Positions 17,946-27,730 of a DNA stretch of 64,000 bases are shown here, piece by piece. The DNA lies in NCBI GenBank assembly GCA_019084025.1, contig JAHRBI010000003.1, positions 248,001-312,000 on the forward strand, read 5' to 3'. Position numbers and translations under genes: made by a program. Source of the DNA: Burkholderiaceae bacterium DAT-1. Its GTDB lineage: Bacteria > Pseudomonadota > Gammaproteobacteria > Burkholderiales > Chitinimonadaceae. The notes under the pieces are model-generated. The model did not search any database and was not told where the DNA came from. It saw nothing but the letters and a program-made list of their open reading frames with translations. The stretch's first letter is position 1. Every line of letters starts with the position of its first letter.

Positions 17946-18680
17946 TTAGAACTTCTCTTCCGGACGCAGGTAGCGCCACTGCCCCATCGGCAAATCGGCC
18001 AGCGGAATGCGGCCAATACGCACGCGCTTGAGGCCCACCACGCGCAGGCCGACCAGTTCGCACATGCGGCGGATCTGGCGCTTGCGACCCTCGCGCAGCA
18101 CAAAGCGCAGCTGGTCTTCGTTCTGCCAGCTGACCTTGGCCGGGCGTAGTTTGACGCCGTCGAGACTCAGGCCGTGGTTGAGCAGCTTCATGCCTTCTGC
18201 ATCCAGCCGGCCTTCTACCCGCACCAGATATTCTTTTTCGATCTTGGTTTCGTCACCGATCAGCGCCTTGGCCACTCGGCCATCCTGCGTCAGCACCAGC
18301 AAGCCGGTTGAGTCGATATCCAGACGACCCGAGGGCGCCAGACCGCGCAGGTGGCTTCGGTTGAACTCGATGCCGGAGCGGTCGCCGACATAGCGGTTTT
18401 CCGGCAGGATCAGCAGCGAGGCGGGCTTGTAGCCATCCTCTGCCTGACCGGACACATAGCCGATCGGCTTGTTGATCAGGATAGTGACGCGCTGGGTCTG
18501 GGCGACTTCGGCGCGCTTATCTAGTTCGATGCGTTGCGTCGGCAACACGCGCGAGCCCAGTACATCGATCACGATGCCATCAACTTTGACCCATCCACGC
18601 TCGATATATTCATCGGCCTCGCGGCGTGAACACAAGCCCAGTTCGGCCATGCGCTTGGATAAACGGACGGGTTCGCTCAT
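17946..18680 (-). CDS. rluF: 23S rRNA pseudouridine synthase, RluF-like
   Basis: A 244-residue protein starting at ATG 18680. An S4 RNA-binding domain ([22 protein letters not shown], about residues 4-25 onward) is followed by the RsuA-type synthase domain. Its catalytic Asp lies in [18 protein letters not shown] (about 116-133). [15 protein letters not shown] in the C-terminal part is the motif III region. RRMCE and the overall pattern resemble RluF (U2604 of 23S rRNA) more than RluB or RluE. The family assignment is firm; the exact target base is not proven. It is divergent from the zapB-like/zapA pair. Confidence 0.8.
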   Translation of the reverse strand: MSEPVRLSKRMAELGLCSRREADEYIERGWVKVDGIVIDVLGSRVLPTQRIELDKRAEVAQTQRVTILINKPIGYVSGQAEDGYKPASLLILPENRYVGDRSGIEFNRSHLRGLAPSGRLDIDSTGLLVLTQDGRVAKALIGDETKIEKEYLVRVEGRLDAEGMKLLNHGLSLDGVKLRPAKVSWQNEDQLRFVLREGRKRQIRRMCELVGLRVVGLKRVRIGRIPLADLPMGQWRYLRPEEKF

Positions 18681-18803
18681 GATGCATCTGCTTTCGCTAC
18701 GGATAATCCTGTATTGTAACCTGTTGTAGGTCATTCAGCCGACACACCAAACGGCCGCTCGCCTGATAGAATGACGATGACTCATTGATCCGGACCCGAT
18801 GTC

Positions 18804-19019
18804 ATGGATACCGAACTGATTAAACTGGAAGAAAAACTCACCACGCTGGTCGGCTTGTGCCGCCAGCTCCGCACCGAGAATCAGCAATTCCGCCAGGAAA
18901 TTCTCGAGCTGCGCCGCGACAATAAGCGCCTGAGCGACAAGGTGGAAGGTGCCCGCACGCGCATTGATGCCCTGCTGGCCAGATTGCCTGCCGAGGTCGC
19001 CGAGGAGGAAGCCCCATGA
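18804..19019 (+). CDS. ZapB-like short coiled-coil protein upstream of zapA
   Basis: A 71-residue, almost entirely coiled-coil protein with heptads of Leu/Ile (LIKLEEKLTTLVGLC, ENQQFRQEILELRRDN). It has an acidic C-terminal tail. Its position with a 4-bp ATGA overlap onto zapA is typical of the small TIGR02449-type proteins of beta- and gammaproteobacteria. By analogy with ZapB it may act in Z-ring assembly, but sequence alone cannot show it. Confidence 0.7.
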   Translation: MDTELIKLEEKLTTLVGLCRQLRTENQQFRQEILELRRDNKRLSDKVEGARTRIDALLARLPAEVAEEEAP

Positions 19020-19327
19020 GCGATCGCAAGGAAGTCGATATCAATATCATGGGTCGCGAATTTCGCGTGGCCTGCCCGGCGGATGAGGAAACGGCCTTGC
19101 TTGAAGCAGCCATCTTCATCGACCGCAAGATGAAAGAAATCCGTGATAGCGGCAATGTGATGGGCATCGACAAGATCGCCATCATGGCCGCGCTCAATAT
19201 CGCCCACGAATACATGAATACGCGTGTCGGCGGCGGTTTTGACATGGCGGACATTCGGCGTAAAATCGCTGGCATGGAGTCGTTGATCGACGACACATTG
19301 AACGAGCCGCAGCAGAATCTGTTCTAG
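19016..19327 (+). CDS. zapA: Cell division protein ZapA
   Basis: A 103-residue protein. The N-terminal head VDINIMGREFRVACPADEE and the following helix AAIFIDRKMKEIRDSG are the ZapA signature. The C-terminal coiled coil (IAHEYMNTR to the end) mediates dimer and tetramer formation. ZapA cross-links FtsZ filaments at mid-cell. Its start overlaps the upstream coiled-coil gene by 4 bp, so the two are translationally coupled. A 6S RNA gene follows within about 50 bp, the order usual in this group. Confidence 0.92.
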   Translation: MSDRKEVDINIMGREFRVACPADEETALLEAAIFIDRKMKEIRDSGNVMGIDKIAIMAALNIAHEYMNTRVGGGFDMADIRRKIAGMESLIDDTLNEPQQNLF

Positions 19328-19373
19328 GCAGGCTTTGCTGGTCACATCGTTCGCTGCTCTTTATCCCGAACTG

Positions 19374-19557
19374 TTTTTTCCTCGCAGCGCTGCGTCGGCC
19401 CAGATTCTTTGAACCAATATATTGCCTCTGGCTGCGCGGCGTGTGTCCGTGGGTGTGCGAAGCCCTTTGTCGGCGGCGCCTGAAACGGACCGGTCTGTGG
19501 CCACTTGAACCGTCAGGTTCAAGATACGGGCTACGCAGTGACTGCGGGGATCTCTCT
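19374..19557 (+). ncRNA. ssrS: 6S RNA
   Basis: About 184 nt between zapA and the 5-FCL gene, the usual place for ssrS. The 5' CCTCGCAG-CGCTGC (from 19380) pairs with 3' GCAGTG and CTGCGGGG (19535-19549), closing the terminal stem. GTCGGCCCAGATTC then GAACCAATAT resembles the 5' side of the central bubble. CTTGAACCGTCAGGTTCAAG at 19504-19523 is the characteristic 3'-side hairpin, followed by ACGGGCTACGCAG. 6S RNA imitates an open promoter and binds sigma-70 RNA polymerase in stationary phase. The ends are accurate to perhaps 10 nt. Confidence 0.82.
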
Positions 19558-19564
19558 AAATGGG

Positions 19565-19611
19565 CTGCCAGGTTGGGTAACTGGCAGTGCTTCGCCAGGG
19601 GGACCCTGGCG
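19565..19611 (+). terminator. Tandem hairpins after 6S RNA
   Basis: Two successive stem-loops: CTGCCAG/CTGGCAG (19565-19587) and CGCCAGGG/CCCTGGCG (19593-19611). They lie 8-55 bp after the predicted 6S 3' end. No U-run follows, so they may be processing or Rho-assisted ends rather than a simple intrinsic terminator. Confidence 0.45.
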
Positions 19612-19737
19612 CATCGGCGGCATCTTTACGTATGTAGATTGTTCGCTGATTTGTTCCACCCCCTCCGCCCCCGCCGCCGCGGGGGGACCGCGCTGATGCG
19701 CGTCAGCGTGACTGAATGGCGGCCAGCTTTCGCTGAT

Positions 19738-20361
19738 ATGCCAACATCTCCACGCTTGTCCGATACACTCAAAAGTAGCAAAGCCGAACTACGCAAAGCG
19801 CTGCGTCGCAGGCGTGCGGCCATTCCGGTCGCGGAGCGCCAGCGGGCAGCGACCGAGGTTGCGCGAAGATTGCGCACACTGCGACTATTGAAGCGCGGGC
19901 GGCGGGTAGCCGCCTATCTGGCACTGGGCTCAGAGTTGTCGCTAGACGTAAGCATTGTGACGATGCTGCGCTTCGGTGTAGATGTTTGCGTGCCGGTCGT
20001 CCCCAGACGTGGACGGAAGATGCATTTTGCCTCGCTGCTCGATCCGCACGGGCGCTGGCAGCGCAATTGTTACGGCATCAGCGAATATGTCGGGAAAAAG
20101 CGCGTGCGCGGCCGTGATCTGGATGCGGTGCTGGTGCCGCTCACCGGCTTTGATGCACAGGGTGGCCGCATGGGTCAGGGTGGAGGGTACTATGACTGCA
20201 CGTTTTCCTTCTCGCGCCAGCGGCAGCATTGGCGCAAGCCCCGCCTGATCGGGATTGCCTACGACTGTCAGCGCGTGGATTCGCTGCCACTGGAAGCCCA
20301 CGATGCGCGGCTGGATGCGGTACTGACCGAGTCGCGGGTGTATGAGATCACGACGAGATAG
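19738..20361 (+). CDS. fau: 5-formyltetrahydrofolate cyclo-ligase
   Basis: About 207 residues from ATG 19738 (ATG 19696 is an alternative). The open frame continues further upstream into 6S RNA, but that part has no similarity and is not coding. The enzyme converts 5-formyl-THF to 5,10-methenyl-THF with ATP. Motifs are KAELRKALRRRRAAIP at the N-terminus, PLTGFDAQGGRMGQGGGYYD (the conserved substrate and ATP loop) and IGIAYDCQRVDSLPLEAHD. The link 6S RNA-5-FCL (ygfA) is widely conserved. E. coli YgfA has about 180 residues, so this is slightly long at the N-terminus. Confidence 0.88.
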   Translation: MPTSPRLSDTLKSSKAELRKALRRRRAAIPVAERQRAATEVARRLRTLRLLKRGRRVAAYLALGSELSLDVSIVTMLRFGVDVCVPVVPRRGRKMHFASLLDPHGRWQRNCYGISEYVGKKRVRGRDLDAVLVPLTGFDAQGGRMGQGGGYYDCTFSFSRQRQHWRKPRLIGIAYDCQRVDSLPLEAHDARLDAVLTESRVYEITTR

Positions 20362-20446
20362 GCCACTGATCAAACACTCGATTCACCTCGTGACCTGACG
20401 GCATTTCCCGCCTAAACTGGAAATCTGTCACTTGTGCAACGGCCCC

Positions 20447-23098
20447 ATGATTGCTCGCCAAGCCCAACGCCTCAGCCGCATCCACCCTGCGGTGCTCAGC
20501 TTATGCTGCGCCATGGGGGCATTGGCGTGGATATTGTTCGGCGCCAGTATCTCGCTGAACGACACCGAACTGGAAAAGCAAGCGGCTGTCAGTGATGCGA
20601 CCCGGCAGCTGGAAGAAATGGTGGGTCAGATTAGCCATGGCATCAGCGATTCACTGGACTTACTGCACGGCATCCCTGCCACGGTAGCAGAGAGCCCTGA
20701 TGTACAAGCCTTGCTAGCCAAGCATACGGAATTACAGGAGGCGCGCACTGCATTCACCATGCGCATGCAGTGGGAGATGCTGCCAGATGTACAAACGATC
20801 AGTGCTTCCCTTTTGCGTGCCTCGAAAGCGTACAAGTCGATCAGCAACATCTGGCTGATCAATCGTCACGGAAACGCCGTCGCCTCCAGTAACTTCGGCA
20901 AAGAAAACTCGATGGTCGGCGAGAACTTCCGCGATCGCGATTATTTCAAAATGGCGATGGCGGGACAGCCCGGCCACCAGTTTGCCGTGGGTCGTTCAAC
21001 CAATATTCCGGGTCTGTATTTTTCCGCCCCGGTTCGGTATGGTGCAACCATCGTGGGTGTTGCGGTCGTTAAAGTCGATATTTCCTTTTTCCAACCCTGG
21101 CTGACCAGTAAATATGCCTTCCTGGCAGACGGAAATGGTGTCGTCGTACTGGCTCGGAATCCGGATCTGCAATACTACCGCATCCCTGATCACAAGCTGG
21201 AACGGGCTGATCTGGATGCCCTGGAGGCACGCTACAAGCGCCGCAGTTTCCCCGATCTGCCCCTATCACGCTGGCCAACCCGCGGACGACTTTCCCTGCT
21301 TCGCTTTGACAAAGTGCCCGAACCCGGTGTGTGGGCATCACATCACGTGCAAGGTGAAGATTTGGTCATCTGCGCATTCGAACCCGTCAGTAATCTGGAA
21401 ACATTTAAGCAAAAGGAACGTCAACGCCTCCTCACATGGGTATTGTCCGGTCTAGGCTTGTTCGGTTTACTGGGCGCGGCGCTGGGGTATATTGGCCATG
21501 TTCAGCGCAGCCGGCAGCAATTGGTACGGCAACAGGAAGAAATGGCCAGTCGCAGCGAGGTGCTGGAACACATTGTGGCCGGCGATCAATTACCGGAACT
21601 GATGAGCCGTATTGCCATCAGTACCCTGCGGCACATACCTGCTACCTACTGCCTGATCTATCTATTCGACGACCATCATCAGCTGCATCTCATTGCACAC
21701 GCCCCTGCACGTTCAAACGTACCCGATGAATGGAAAACCTTTTCCCCGGGACATAACGACAGTCCGTGGATGCCCGATGGCAGTGTAAATCTGCATATAT
21801 CCGGTTCGACTGGGCTGGGTGGATATGCACTACTCAGCCAACCCATTGTCGGGCGCGGCAAGGTGCTGGGGGTAATGTCACTGGTAGAACCGCCAGAGGA
21901 CGGACATCCGGAAGGCGTGCTCTTGGGTGCCGCCCATATCGCTGCGCTAAGCATCGAACACAAGGAATACGAGGCTGCGCTCAAGGCTGCACGTGATCAG
22001 GCTGAAGCCGCCAATCGCGTCAAAGGCACATTTCTGGCCAATATGAGCCATGAAATCCGCACGCCGATGAATGGGGTGATCGGGATGAGTGAGCTGCTGC
22101 TTTCCACTGATCTCGACGAAGAACAACGCGAGTATGCGCAAACCGTCCAGCATAGTGCGCAAGCGCTTCTCGCGGTCATCAACGATATTCTCGATTTCTC
22201 CAAGATTGATGCCGGACGCATGGATATCGAGCATGTCGACTTTAATCTACCGCTGCTGATTCATGAAGTGTGTGACCTGCTGGCACCGCGCATCTTTGCT
22301 AAACCGCTCGAGCTGGTGGTGGATTTGCCGCCGGCACTTCCACCCGTTCTTGCCGGCGATCCGGTACGACTGAGACAGATCCTCAACAATCTGCTCGGCA
22401 ACGCCCTGAAATTCACCGCTTCCGGCTTCATTTCGCTTCAGGTTCGCTGTTTGTCCGAAGAGGATGGGCACGCCCTGTTACGCTTCGACATCCGCGATAC
22501 CGGCATCGGCATTTCCGACGAAAAGCAGCGGGAGCTTTTCACGCCATTTACTCAGGCTGATAGTTCCATTACACGTAAATATGGCGGGTCGGGACTGGGT
22601 CTGTCGATCTGCAAACGACTCGCTGAACTCATGGGTGGACAGATTGGCCTGAACAGTTCGCCCGGACAAGGCTCGACCTTCTGGTTCGAATTACCATTTA
22701 CAGTCCTCAGCAAGGCAATCGAGCAACCCATACCAGATGCATTCCAAGATCAGATCCTGTGGATCGTGGATGACCACCCCGAAGTACGCACACATCTTGC
22801 GGGTATGCTTGCTGAATGGGGTATCCAGACAATTCAGGATCACGACTTACAGGGTATGCAGTCCCGCACCAATAGTGTATCCATCCTGCCAGCCGCCATT
22901 TTGCTGGACGCGGGCTTGGCAGACTTCCCGGCCTGTCTAGCATGGCTGGATCAGCATCATCCCTGTCTACGGCGCATTTTGCTGCACACCCCGGGACGGA
23001 CCACGCTTGCCACGAGCGCTACGCTGGATGGCCACCTGAACAAACCAGTGCGCCGCGATTCACTCTACAAGCTTGTCTGCCAGCTAATTGGGGTATAG
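20447..23098 (+). CDS. Membrane-bound hybrid histidine kinase (Cache, GAF, HisKA, HATPase, REC)
   Basis: An 883-residue inner membrane sensor. The first membrane segment is at about 14-36. A periplasmic double-Cache-like domain follows, with [16 protein letters not shown] and [13 protein letters not shown]. The second membrane segment is near 327-350. Then come a GAF-like domain, HisKA with H535 in [15 protein letters not shown], HATPase ([26 protein letters not shown]) and a C-terminal receiver. The receiver keeps DD (VDDHPE), Asp821 in [10 protein letters not shown] and the Lys of LNKPV, but its middle part is divergent. It probably senses a small extracellular ligand. No output partner is adjacent. 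Confidence 0.88.
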   Translation: MIARQAQRLSRIHPAVLSLCCAMGALAWILFGASISLNDTELEKQAAVSDATRQLEEMVGQISHGISDSLDLLHGIPATVAESPDVQALLAKHTELQEARTAFTMRMQWEMLPDVQTISASLLRASKAYKSISNIWLINRHGNAVASSNFGKENSMVGENFRDRDYFKMAMAGQPGHQFAVGRSTNIPGLYFSAPVRYGATIVGVAVVKVDISFFQPWLTSKYAFLADGNGVVVLARNPDLQYYRIPDHKLERADLDALEARYKRRSFPDLPLSRWPTRGRLSLLRFDKVPEPGVWASHHVQGEDLVICAFEPVSNLETFKQKERQRLLTWVLSGLGLFGLLGAALGYIGHVQRSRQQLVRQQEEMASRSEVLEHIVAGDQLPELMSRIAISTLRHIPATYCLIYLFDDHHQLHLIAHAPARSNVPDEWKTFSPGHNDSPWMPDGSVNLHISGSTGLGGYALLSQPIVGRGKVLGVMSLVEPPEDGHPEGVLLGAAHIAALSIEHKEYEAALKAARDQAEAANRVKGTFLANMSHEIRTPMNGVIGMSELLLSTDLDEEQREYAQTVQHSAQALLAVINDILDFSKIDAGRMDIEHVDFNLPLLIHEVCDLLAPRIFAKPLELVVDLPPALPPVLAGDPVRLRQILNNLLGNALKFTASGFISLQVRCLSEEDGHALLRFDIRDTGIGISDEKQRELFTPFTQADSSITRKYGGSGLGLSICKRLAELMGGQIGLNSSPGQGSTFWFELPFTVLSKAIEQPIPDAFQDQILWIVDDHPEVRTHLAGMLAEWGIQTIQDHDLQGMQSRTNSVSILPAAILLDAGLADFPACLAWLDQHHPCLRRILLHTPGRTTLATSATLDGHLNKPVRRDSLYKLVCQLIGV

Positions 23099-23147
23099 TC
23101 GCGCATCCAATAGCGTATGACGCGCGCTTCGCCCTCAGGAGATCCCC

Positions 23148-23612
23148 TTGGCATTCTGGCTGATGAAATCCGAACCGGATGATGTCTCAATCGACGATCT
23201 GTTTAACAAACCGGATCAAACCGTGGGCTGGTATGGCGTGCGCAATTATCAGGCACGTAATTTTATGCGTGATGAGATGCAACAGGGCGATGGCGTACTC
23301 TTCTATCATTCCAGCTGTGCCATACCGGGTATCGCAGGCCTCGCAGAAGTCTGCTCGAACGCGTACCCGGATCCGACGCAATTTGATTCTGCCAGCAAAT
23401 ATCACGACCCCAAGTCCACCCCGGAACAACCGCGCTGGATGCAAGTCGATGTGCGCTTCAGGGCGCGTTTCCCGGTCATTACACTCGATCAGATGCGCAT
23501 CGATCCTGCATTGGCCGACATGCTTGTGCTCAAGCGCGGCAATCGGCTGTCGATCACACCCGTGACCGAAGCAGAGTGGCGTCATATTCTCAGCTTGCGT
23601 CAGCTGGCCTGA
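23148..23612 (+). CDS. EVE-domain protein
   Basis: A 154-residue EVE-domain protein. The start is TTG 23148, with AGGAG at 23136-23140, because homologues begin MA(F/Y)WLMKSEPD. ATG 23163 would remove the first beta strand. WLMKSEPDDVSIDDL, WYGVRNYQARNFMRDEM and GDGVLFYHSS are the typical EVE motifs, and KYHDPKSTPEQPRW forms the later conserved loop. EVE folds resemble PUA/YTH domains and are thought to bind modified nucleobases in DNA or RNA. A precise role is not known. It overlaps the convergent HDOD gene by 13 bp. Confidence 0.88.
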   Translation: MAFWLMKSEPDDVSIDDLFNKPDQTVGWYGVRNYQARNFMRDEMQQGDGVLFYHSSCAIPGIAGLAEVCSNAYPDPTQFDSASKYHDPKSTPEQPRWMQVDVRFRARFPVITLDQMRIDPALADMLVLKRGNRLSITPVTEAEWRHILSLRQLA

Positions 23613-24964
23613 CCGACCTCTTCCATCCAGTGCAGTGCCTCGATCTGGGCACGGCTGACTTCCAGCCGCGTGACATGGGCAGCCTCGAACAAGGCATCGG
23701 CTTCAGGCTGATCGCCTTCTTCACAGGCCAGCACCAATTCGAGCAACGACGCATAGCGCCCTTCCCGGCTCACCAGTGCGCTCGCCATCTCGGCAGGCAG
23801 GGACAGGTGATCGACTATCTTCGCCATCGGCTGTCCCAGCATCACGTCGAGCACCGAAAAAAGTCCAACTGTAAATAGCGCGTCATGATGCTCGCGCTTG
23901 AACAGACGTTTTCCCAGCAGCTCCATCATGCGTCCCCGCATCAGCGCAGTTGCCATCAGCACCGGCTGCCCGCCATCTGGCTGTGCCTGACTGTAGAGCA
24001 ACAACGACAGCCAGCGATACAGCTGCTGGTGTCCAAGTACAATCACCGCCCGTTCAATGCTATCTACCGGTGTCACCAAGCCCGCCGCAGGCGAATTCAC
24101 AAAGCGCAGCAACTTGAAACTGAGGAGGGGGTCGAATTTGAGGGATCGCGCTATGTCAGCAGCGTCCGCTTCGGCACGCACCAGATTCAGGGTTTCCAAG
24201 AGGCGCATATATCCTGCATCCAGATCCCCAGGCTGAACCGGCTCTCGATGGCGTAGATATCGACCTTCCAGCATCTCAACCGGCAACTGGCGCGCAGTCT
24301 GCATCTCTTCATAAAAGCGGATATCTGCCAGCAGTACCTTTGCATGCGGGGCAATTGACTGGATATCCGTCAGCATGGCAGACAGGGATTCTGGATGATG
24401 CTCGGGCATGGACAGATGCACCAAATCAACCAGCGGCAGCCAAGACTTCGCCTCGCCTTGCCCATCCAGACGAATCCCGAATTGATAGCCGGACGCACGC
24501 AGTCGACGCATCAGCTCCGCAGTCTCCGCGCACGGCTGGGGTTGCGTGCTGACATCCAGTATCAGGACAAACTGCCCCGGCGGCAATGCAGCCAGCAAGG
24601 CACTATCCAGCACATGGATCGACACATCCAGACAGATCAGTTTTTGCCCGAAGGGTCGCAGCGCCTCTTCAGCGATAAAATGCCGTAGCAGGGCTTCATC
24701 GTACATGCGCGTGAGTTCACCTGCAGCCGCATCGTGACGACGCTGGACGCTTTCGCGCAGACGGAAGTGGTGCCCGAGAATCTGCAGCTCGCGGCTGACC
24801 ATCAGATCACGGTGCAGCATGGTGGCGGGGCCGGTGCGCTCGCTTAAGTCGGCCTGAGTGTCTGCAGGCACCCGCGATAGCGAAGGTGCAGGACTAGGAC
24901 GGGGGGCTGCGACCGGAGACGGTGTGTCCAGTCCCAGCAGACGTTTGAAAAGCGAAAATGCCAT
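23600..24964 (-). CDS. HDOD signalling protein with degenerate EAL-like N-terminus
   Basis: A 454-residue cytoplasmic protein. After a Pro/Ala-rich linker (residues 13-45) comes an EAL-type barrel (about 50-245) that lacks the EAL motif and other catalytic acids, so it should not hydrolyse c-di-GMP. The C-terminal HDOD domain (about 250-440) has FDPLLSFKLLRFVNSPAAG and IERAVIVLGHQQLYRWLSLL, as in YuxH/CdgJ-type proteins. Such proteins act in motility and stress signalling, perhaps by binding rather than cleaving c-di-GMP. It stands alone in its transcription unit. Confidence 0.85.
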   Translation of the reverse strand: MAFSLFKRLLGLDTPSPVAAPRPSPAPSLSRVPADTQADLSERTGPATMLHRDLMVSRELQILGHHFRLRESVQRRHDAAAGELTRMYDEALLRHFIAEEALRPFGQKLICLDVSIHVLDSALLAALPPGQFVLILDVSTQPQPCAETAELMRRLRASGYQFGIRLDGQGEAKSWLPLVDLVHLSMPEHHPESLSAMLTDIQSIAPHAKVLLADIRFYEEMQTARQLPVEMLEGRYLRHREPVQPGDLDAGYMRLLETLNLVRAEADAADIARSLKFDPLLSFKLLRFVNSPAAGLVTPVDSIERAVIVLGHQQLYRWLSLLLYSQAQPDGGQPVLMATALMRGRMMELLGKRLFKREHHDALFTVGLFSVLDVMLGQPMAKIVDHLSLPAEMASALVSREGRYASLLELVLACEEGDQPEADALFEAAHVTRLEVSRAQIEALHWMEEVGQAS

Positions 24965-25030
24965 GGATGCCTCCTCCAGAGCCAGCTATCAGCATAGCTG
25001 GCTCGAAGGCGCATCCCAATATACCGGCGA

Positions 25031-25909
25031 TCAGGCGGTCAGACGGTCCAGTGCTTCGCGATACTTGTCAGCCGTCTTCTGTGCGACGTCCACCGGTACA
25101 GCCGGTGCGGGCGCTTGCTTGTTCCAGCCACTGGCTTCCAGCCAGTCACGAACAAACTGCTTGTCGAAGCTGGGCGGACTGCAATCCACGCGATACTGGT
25201 CTGCCGGCCAGAAGCGCGACGAATCGGGGGTCAGCGCTTCATCCATCAGGGTCAGTGTGCCATCTTCGTCCAGACCGAACTCGAACTTGGTGTCGGCAAT
25301 GATGATGCCGCGTGTACCCGCATATTCCGAAGCGGCCTTATAGAGACGGATAGCGGTTTCACGTACCTGATTGGCCAGATCGGTGCCAATCTTGCCAGCC
25401 AACTCGTCAAACGAGATGTTCTCGTCGTGATCACCCACGGCAGCCTTGGTAGAAGGCGTGAAAATCGGTTCCGGCAGCTTGTCTGCTTCGCGCAGACCTG
25501 CTGGCAGCGCAATGCCGCATACGGTGCCATGCTGGCGATATTCCTTGAGACCGGAGCCTGCCAGATAACCGCGCACAATCGCCTCAACCGGCACCGGCTT
25601 CAGGCGCTTGGCCACCACGGCACGGCCTTCGACTTGCGGCAGATCGGCTGCGGACACCACGTCTTCGGCGCGATCACCGGTCAGATGATTCGGCACCACG
25701 TCAGCCAGCTTGGCAAACCAGAAATTGGAGATCGCAGTCAGGATCTTGCCTTTTTCCGGAATCGGCTCACCGAGAATCACGTCAAAGGCGGAAAGACGAT
25801 CAGTTGCAATCATCAGCATGCGCTTGTCGTCGATCTCGTACAGATCACGAACTTTGCCAGCGTAGATTTTCTTGAGCGAACTGAGATTGGATTGGGTCAG
25901 GCCGGTCAT
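25031..25909 (-). CDS. purC: SAICAR synthase
   Basis: A 292-residue enzyme joining CAIR and aspartate in purine synthesis. Signatures are [13 protein letters not shown] (about residues 15-27), [10 protein letters not shown] (35-44), [17 protein letters not shown] and [16 protein letters not shown] with the later [12 protein letters not shown]. The length and the LSAFD pattern match the longer yeast-like form common in betaproteobacteria, not the 237-aa E. coli form. It is the last gene of the minus-strand purE-purK-unknown-purC group, lying 73 bp after the unknown gene. Confidence 0.95.
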   Translation of the reverse strand: MTGLTQSNLSSLKKIYAGKVRDLYEIDDKRMLMIATDRLSAFDVILGEPIPEKGKILTAISNFWFAKLADVVPNHLTGDRAEDVVSAADLPQVEGRAVVAKRLKPVPVEAIVRGYLAGSGLKEYRQHGTVCGIALPAGLREADKLPEPIFTPSTKAAVGDHDENISFDELAGKIGTDLANQVRETAIRLYKAASEYAGTRGIIIADTKFEFGLDEDGTLTLMDEALTPDSSRFWPADQYRVDCSPPSFDKQFVRDWLEASGWNKQAPAPAVPVDVAQKTADKYREALDRLTA

Positions 25910-25982
25910 GACGGTCCTCAGGGAGCGATATAGTCAATCCGCTATTTTACCCCATTCGGACCGTTTGGCTCACCTCAGATGA

Positions 25983-26570
25983 TCAGCCTGCATGCTCGCG
26001 GCGACCAGCGAGCAGATTTTCCATGCGCTGGTAATCGCGATAATCCCCGAAGGGCACCGGCCGCACCAGCGGCAAAGCCAGTCTGTAGGCGCGTAATCGC
26101 TCGATATGCACCCTTGCCAGATCCTGCGCTTCAGTATGCATGGGCAGGGTCATCAGATGAATGCCGGTCGGATCATTGCGGTCGAGTTTGGGATCGCCGA
26201 TATCGGTGATGAAGTGCATACCGTTGGCAAACCGGGTATAGAGCGCCAGCGAACAGGCGCCATACGTCGGCTTCACCCAGTTGCGCAGACGTGAATACCA
26301 GTGTTTTGAACGAGTAGTATCAGCCACCTGAGTAATGGCCGAGAGGGTCAATCCGTCCGCCGTCAGCATCAAACGCGTCAAAGCGCCCGCATCGCGGCTG
26401 ACGCCAGCGGGATATAGATCAGCAAGGTGATCGTAGCCAACCAGATGCAGACTGCGCGCGGTGTGATTGAAAAACTCGACATTCACGCCGCGCACGTAGT
26501 TGGGATCAACCAATTCATAGGCGGGCCCGATCTTGCGGCTCCACTCCAGCCAGTCTGGCATGCGGGTCAT
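25983..26570 (-). CDS. Hypothetical protein inside the purine operon
   Basis: A 195-residue protein that I cannot assign to a family. It begins 17 bp after the purK stop, in the same direction, and precedes purC, so it is very probably co-transcribed with purine genes. It is predicted soluble, mixed alpha/beta, and rich in Arg, His and Trp (RSKHWYSRLRNWVKPTYG). No Walker, zinc or signal-peptide motif is visible. Its one Cys lies in YGACSLALY. A role in nucleotide metabolism is suggested only by position. Confidence 0.65.
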   Translation of the reverse strand: MTRMPDWLEWSRKIGPAYELVDPNYVRGVNVEFFNHTARSLHLVGYDHLADLYPAGVSRDAGALTRLMLTADGLTLSAITQVADTTRSKHWYSRLRNWVKPTYGACSLALYTRFANGMHFITDIGDPKLDRNDPTGIHLMTLPMHTEAQDLARVHIERLRAYRLALPLVRPVPFGDYRDYQRMENLLAGRREHAG

Positions 26571-26587
26571 GCGGGCACACTATCCGG

Positions 26588-27730
26588 TCAAAGGGTTTCT
26601 TTAAGCGCCTCTGCCTGAGCGAGTGCTGTATCGGCACTGTCAGCCATTACGCAGTAGTGTCCCATCTTTCGGCCCGGACGTGCTGCTTTTTTGCCATATA
26701 GATGCAGTCGAGTGTTGGGCGCCTGCATCAGTACATCCCATTTCGGCTCGCCACCATCATCCTGCCAGACATCACCCAGCAAGTTGACCATCACCACGGG
26801 TGTCAGCAAACGGCTATCGCCCGGATGCAGGCCGCACATGGCACGCACCTGCTGCTCGTACTGGCTCACCAGACAGGCGTCGATGGTGAAATGCCCGGAG
26901 TTATGCGGACGTGGCGCAATCTCGTTGACCACCAACGAATCGTCGTCGAGTACGAAGAATTCCACCGCCAGCACGCCGATATAATCAAGCGCCTGTGCCA
27001 GTTGCACGGCCATGGTCTGGGCTTGCGCGGCCAGATCGGTCGATACGCGAGCCGGGACGATGCTGACATCAAGAATGCCGTTGGCGTGCTGATTTTCCGA
27101 TACCGGAAACACCGCATGTGCAGTCGCCGAGCTGCGGGTGACAATCGCCGAGATTTCCAGCTTCAGCGGCAGCATCTTTTCCAGCACGCACGCCTGTCCG
27201 CCCAGATTAGCGAAGGCAGCACGTGCTTCATCTGCTGTTTTGACGCGCACTTGACCCTTACCGTCGTAGCCCAGACGCGCAGTCTTGAGGATACCCGGCA
27301 GATAGGGGGTCAGGTCATGCGCCAGATCATCCACGCTTTCTAGCGCCAGATAAGGCGCGGTGGCCAGTCCAGCTTTGCGAATCCAGGCTTTTTCCTTGAT
27401 GCGATCCTGGGCAATCGCCACACAATCGCCCGATGGACTCACCGGCACATGCTGTGCCAGCCAGCGCATGGAATCGGCATTGACGTTTTCGAATTCGGTG
27501 GTGACCGCAGCACAATGGCGCGCCAGATCTTCCAGCGCCACCGGATCATTGTAGGCGGCACAGATATGGCGATCGGCATACGCCGCAGCAGGGGCATCGG
27601 GATCAGGATCGAGTACGGTGACACCGTATCCGAGTGTTTTGGCGGCAGTCGCAAACATGCGACCCAGTTGCCCGCCCCCCAGAATGCCCAGCATCGCGGG
27701 CGGCAAAATTGGCTTAGTCACCCCGGACAT
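26588..27730 (-). CDS. purK: N5-carboxyaminoimidazole ribonucleotide synthase
   Basis: A 380-residue ATP-grasp enzyme that carboxylates AIR to N5-CAIR with ATP and bicarbonate. It opens with MLGILGGGQLGRMFATAAKT (from residue 13), the PurK signature. ILKTARLGYDGKGQ marks the ATP-grasp core, and NEIAPRPHNSGHFTIDAC the metal and substrate loop near residues 267-284. Its ATG overlaps the purE stop by one base (TAATG), so translation is coupled to purE. The fused order purE-purK is standard. Confidence 0.96.
   Translation of the reverse strand: MSGVTKPILPPAMLGILGGGQLGRMFATAAKTLGYGVTVLDPDPDAPAAAYADRHICAAYNDPVALEDLARHCAAVTTEFENVNADSMRWLAQHVPVSPSGDCVAIAQDRIKEKAWIRKAGLATAPYLALESVDDLAHDLTPYLPGILKTARLGYDGKGQVRVKTADEARAAFANLGGQACVLEKMLPLKLEISAIVTRSSATAHAVFPVSENQHANGILDVSIVPARVSTDLAAQAQTMAVQLAQALDYIGVLAVEFFVLDDDSLVVNEIAPRPHNSGHFTIDACLVSQYEQQVRAMCGLHPGDSRLLTPVVMVNLLGDVWQDDGGEPKWDVLMQAPNTRLHLYGKKAARPGRKMGHYCVMADSADTALAQAEALKETL

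Noticed and set aside
19441-19737. N-terminal extension of the 5-FCL frame
   Set aside because: It covers 6S RNA and its hairpins and has no similarity to the enzyme family.
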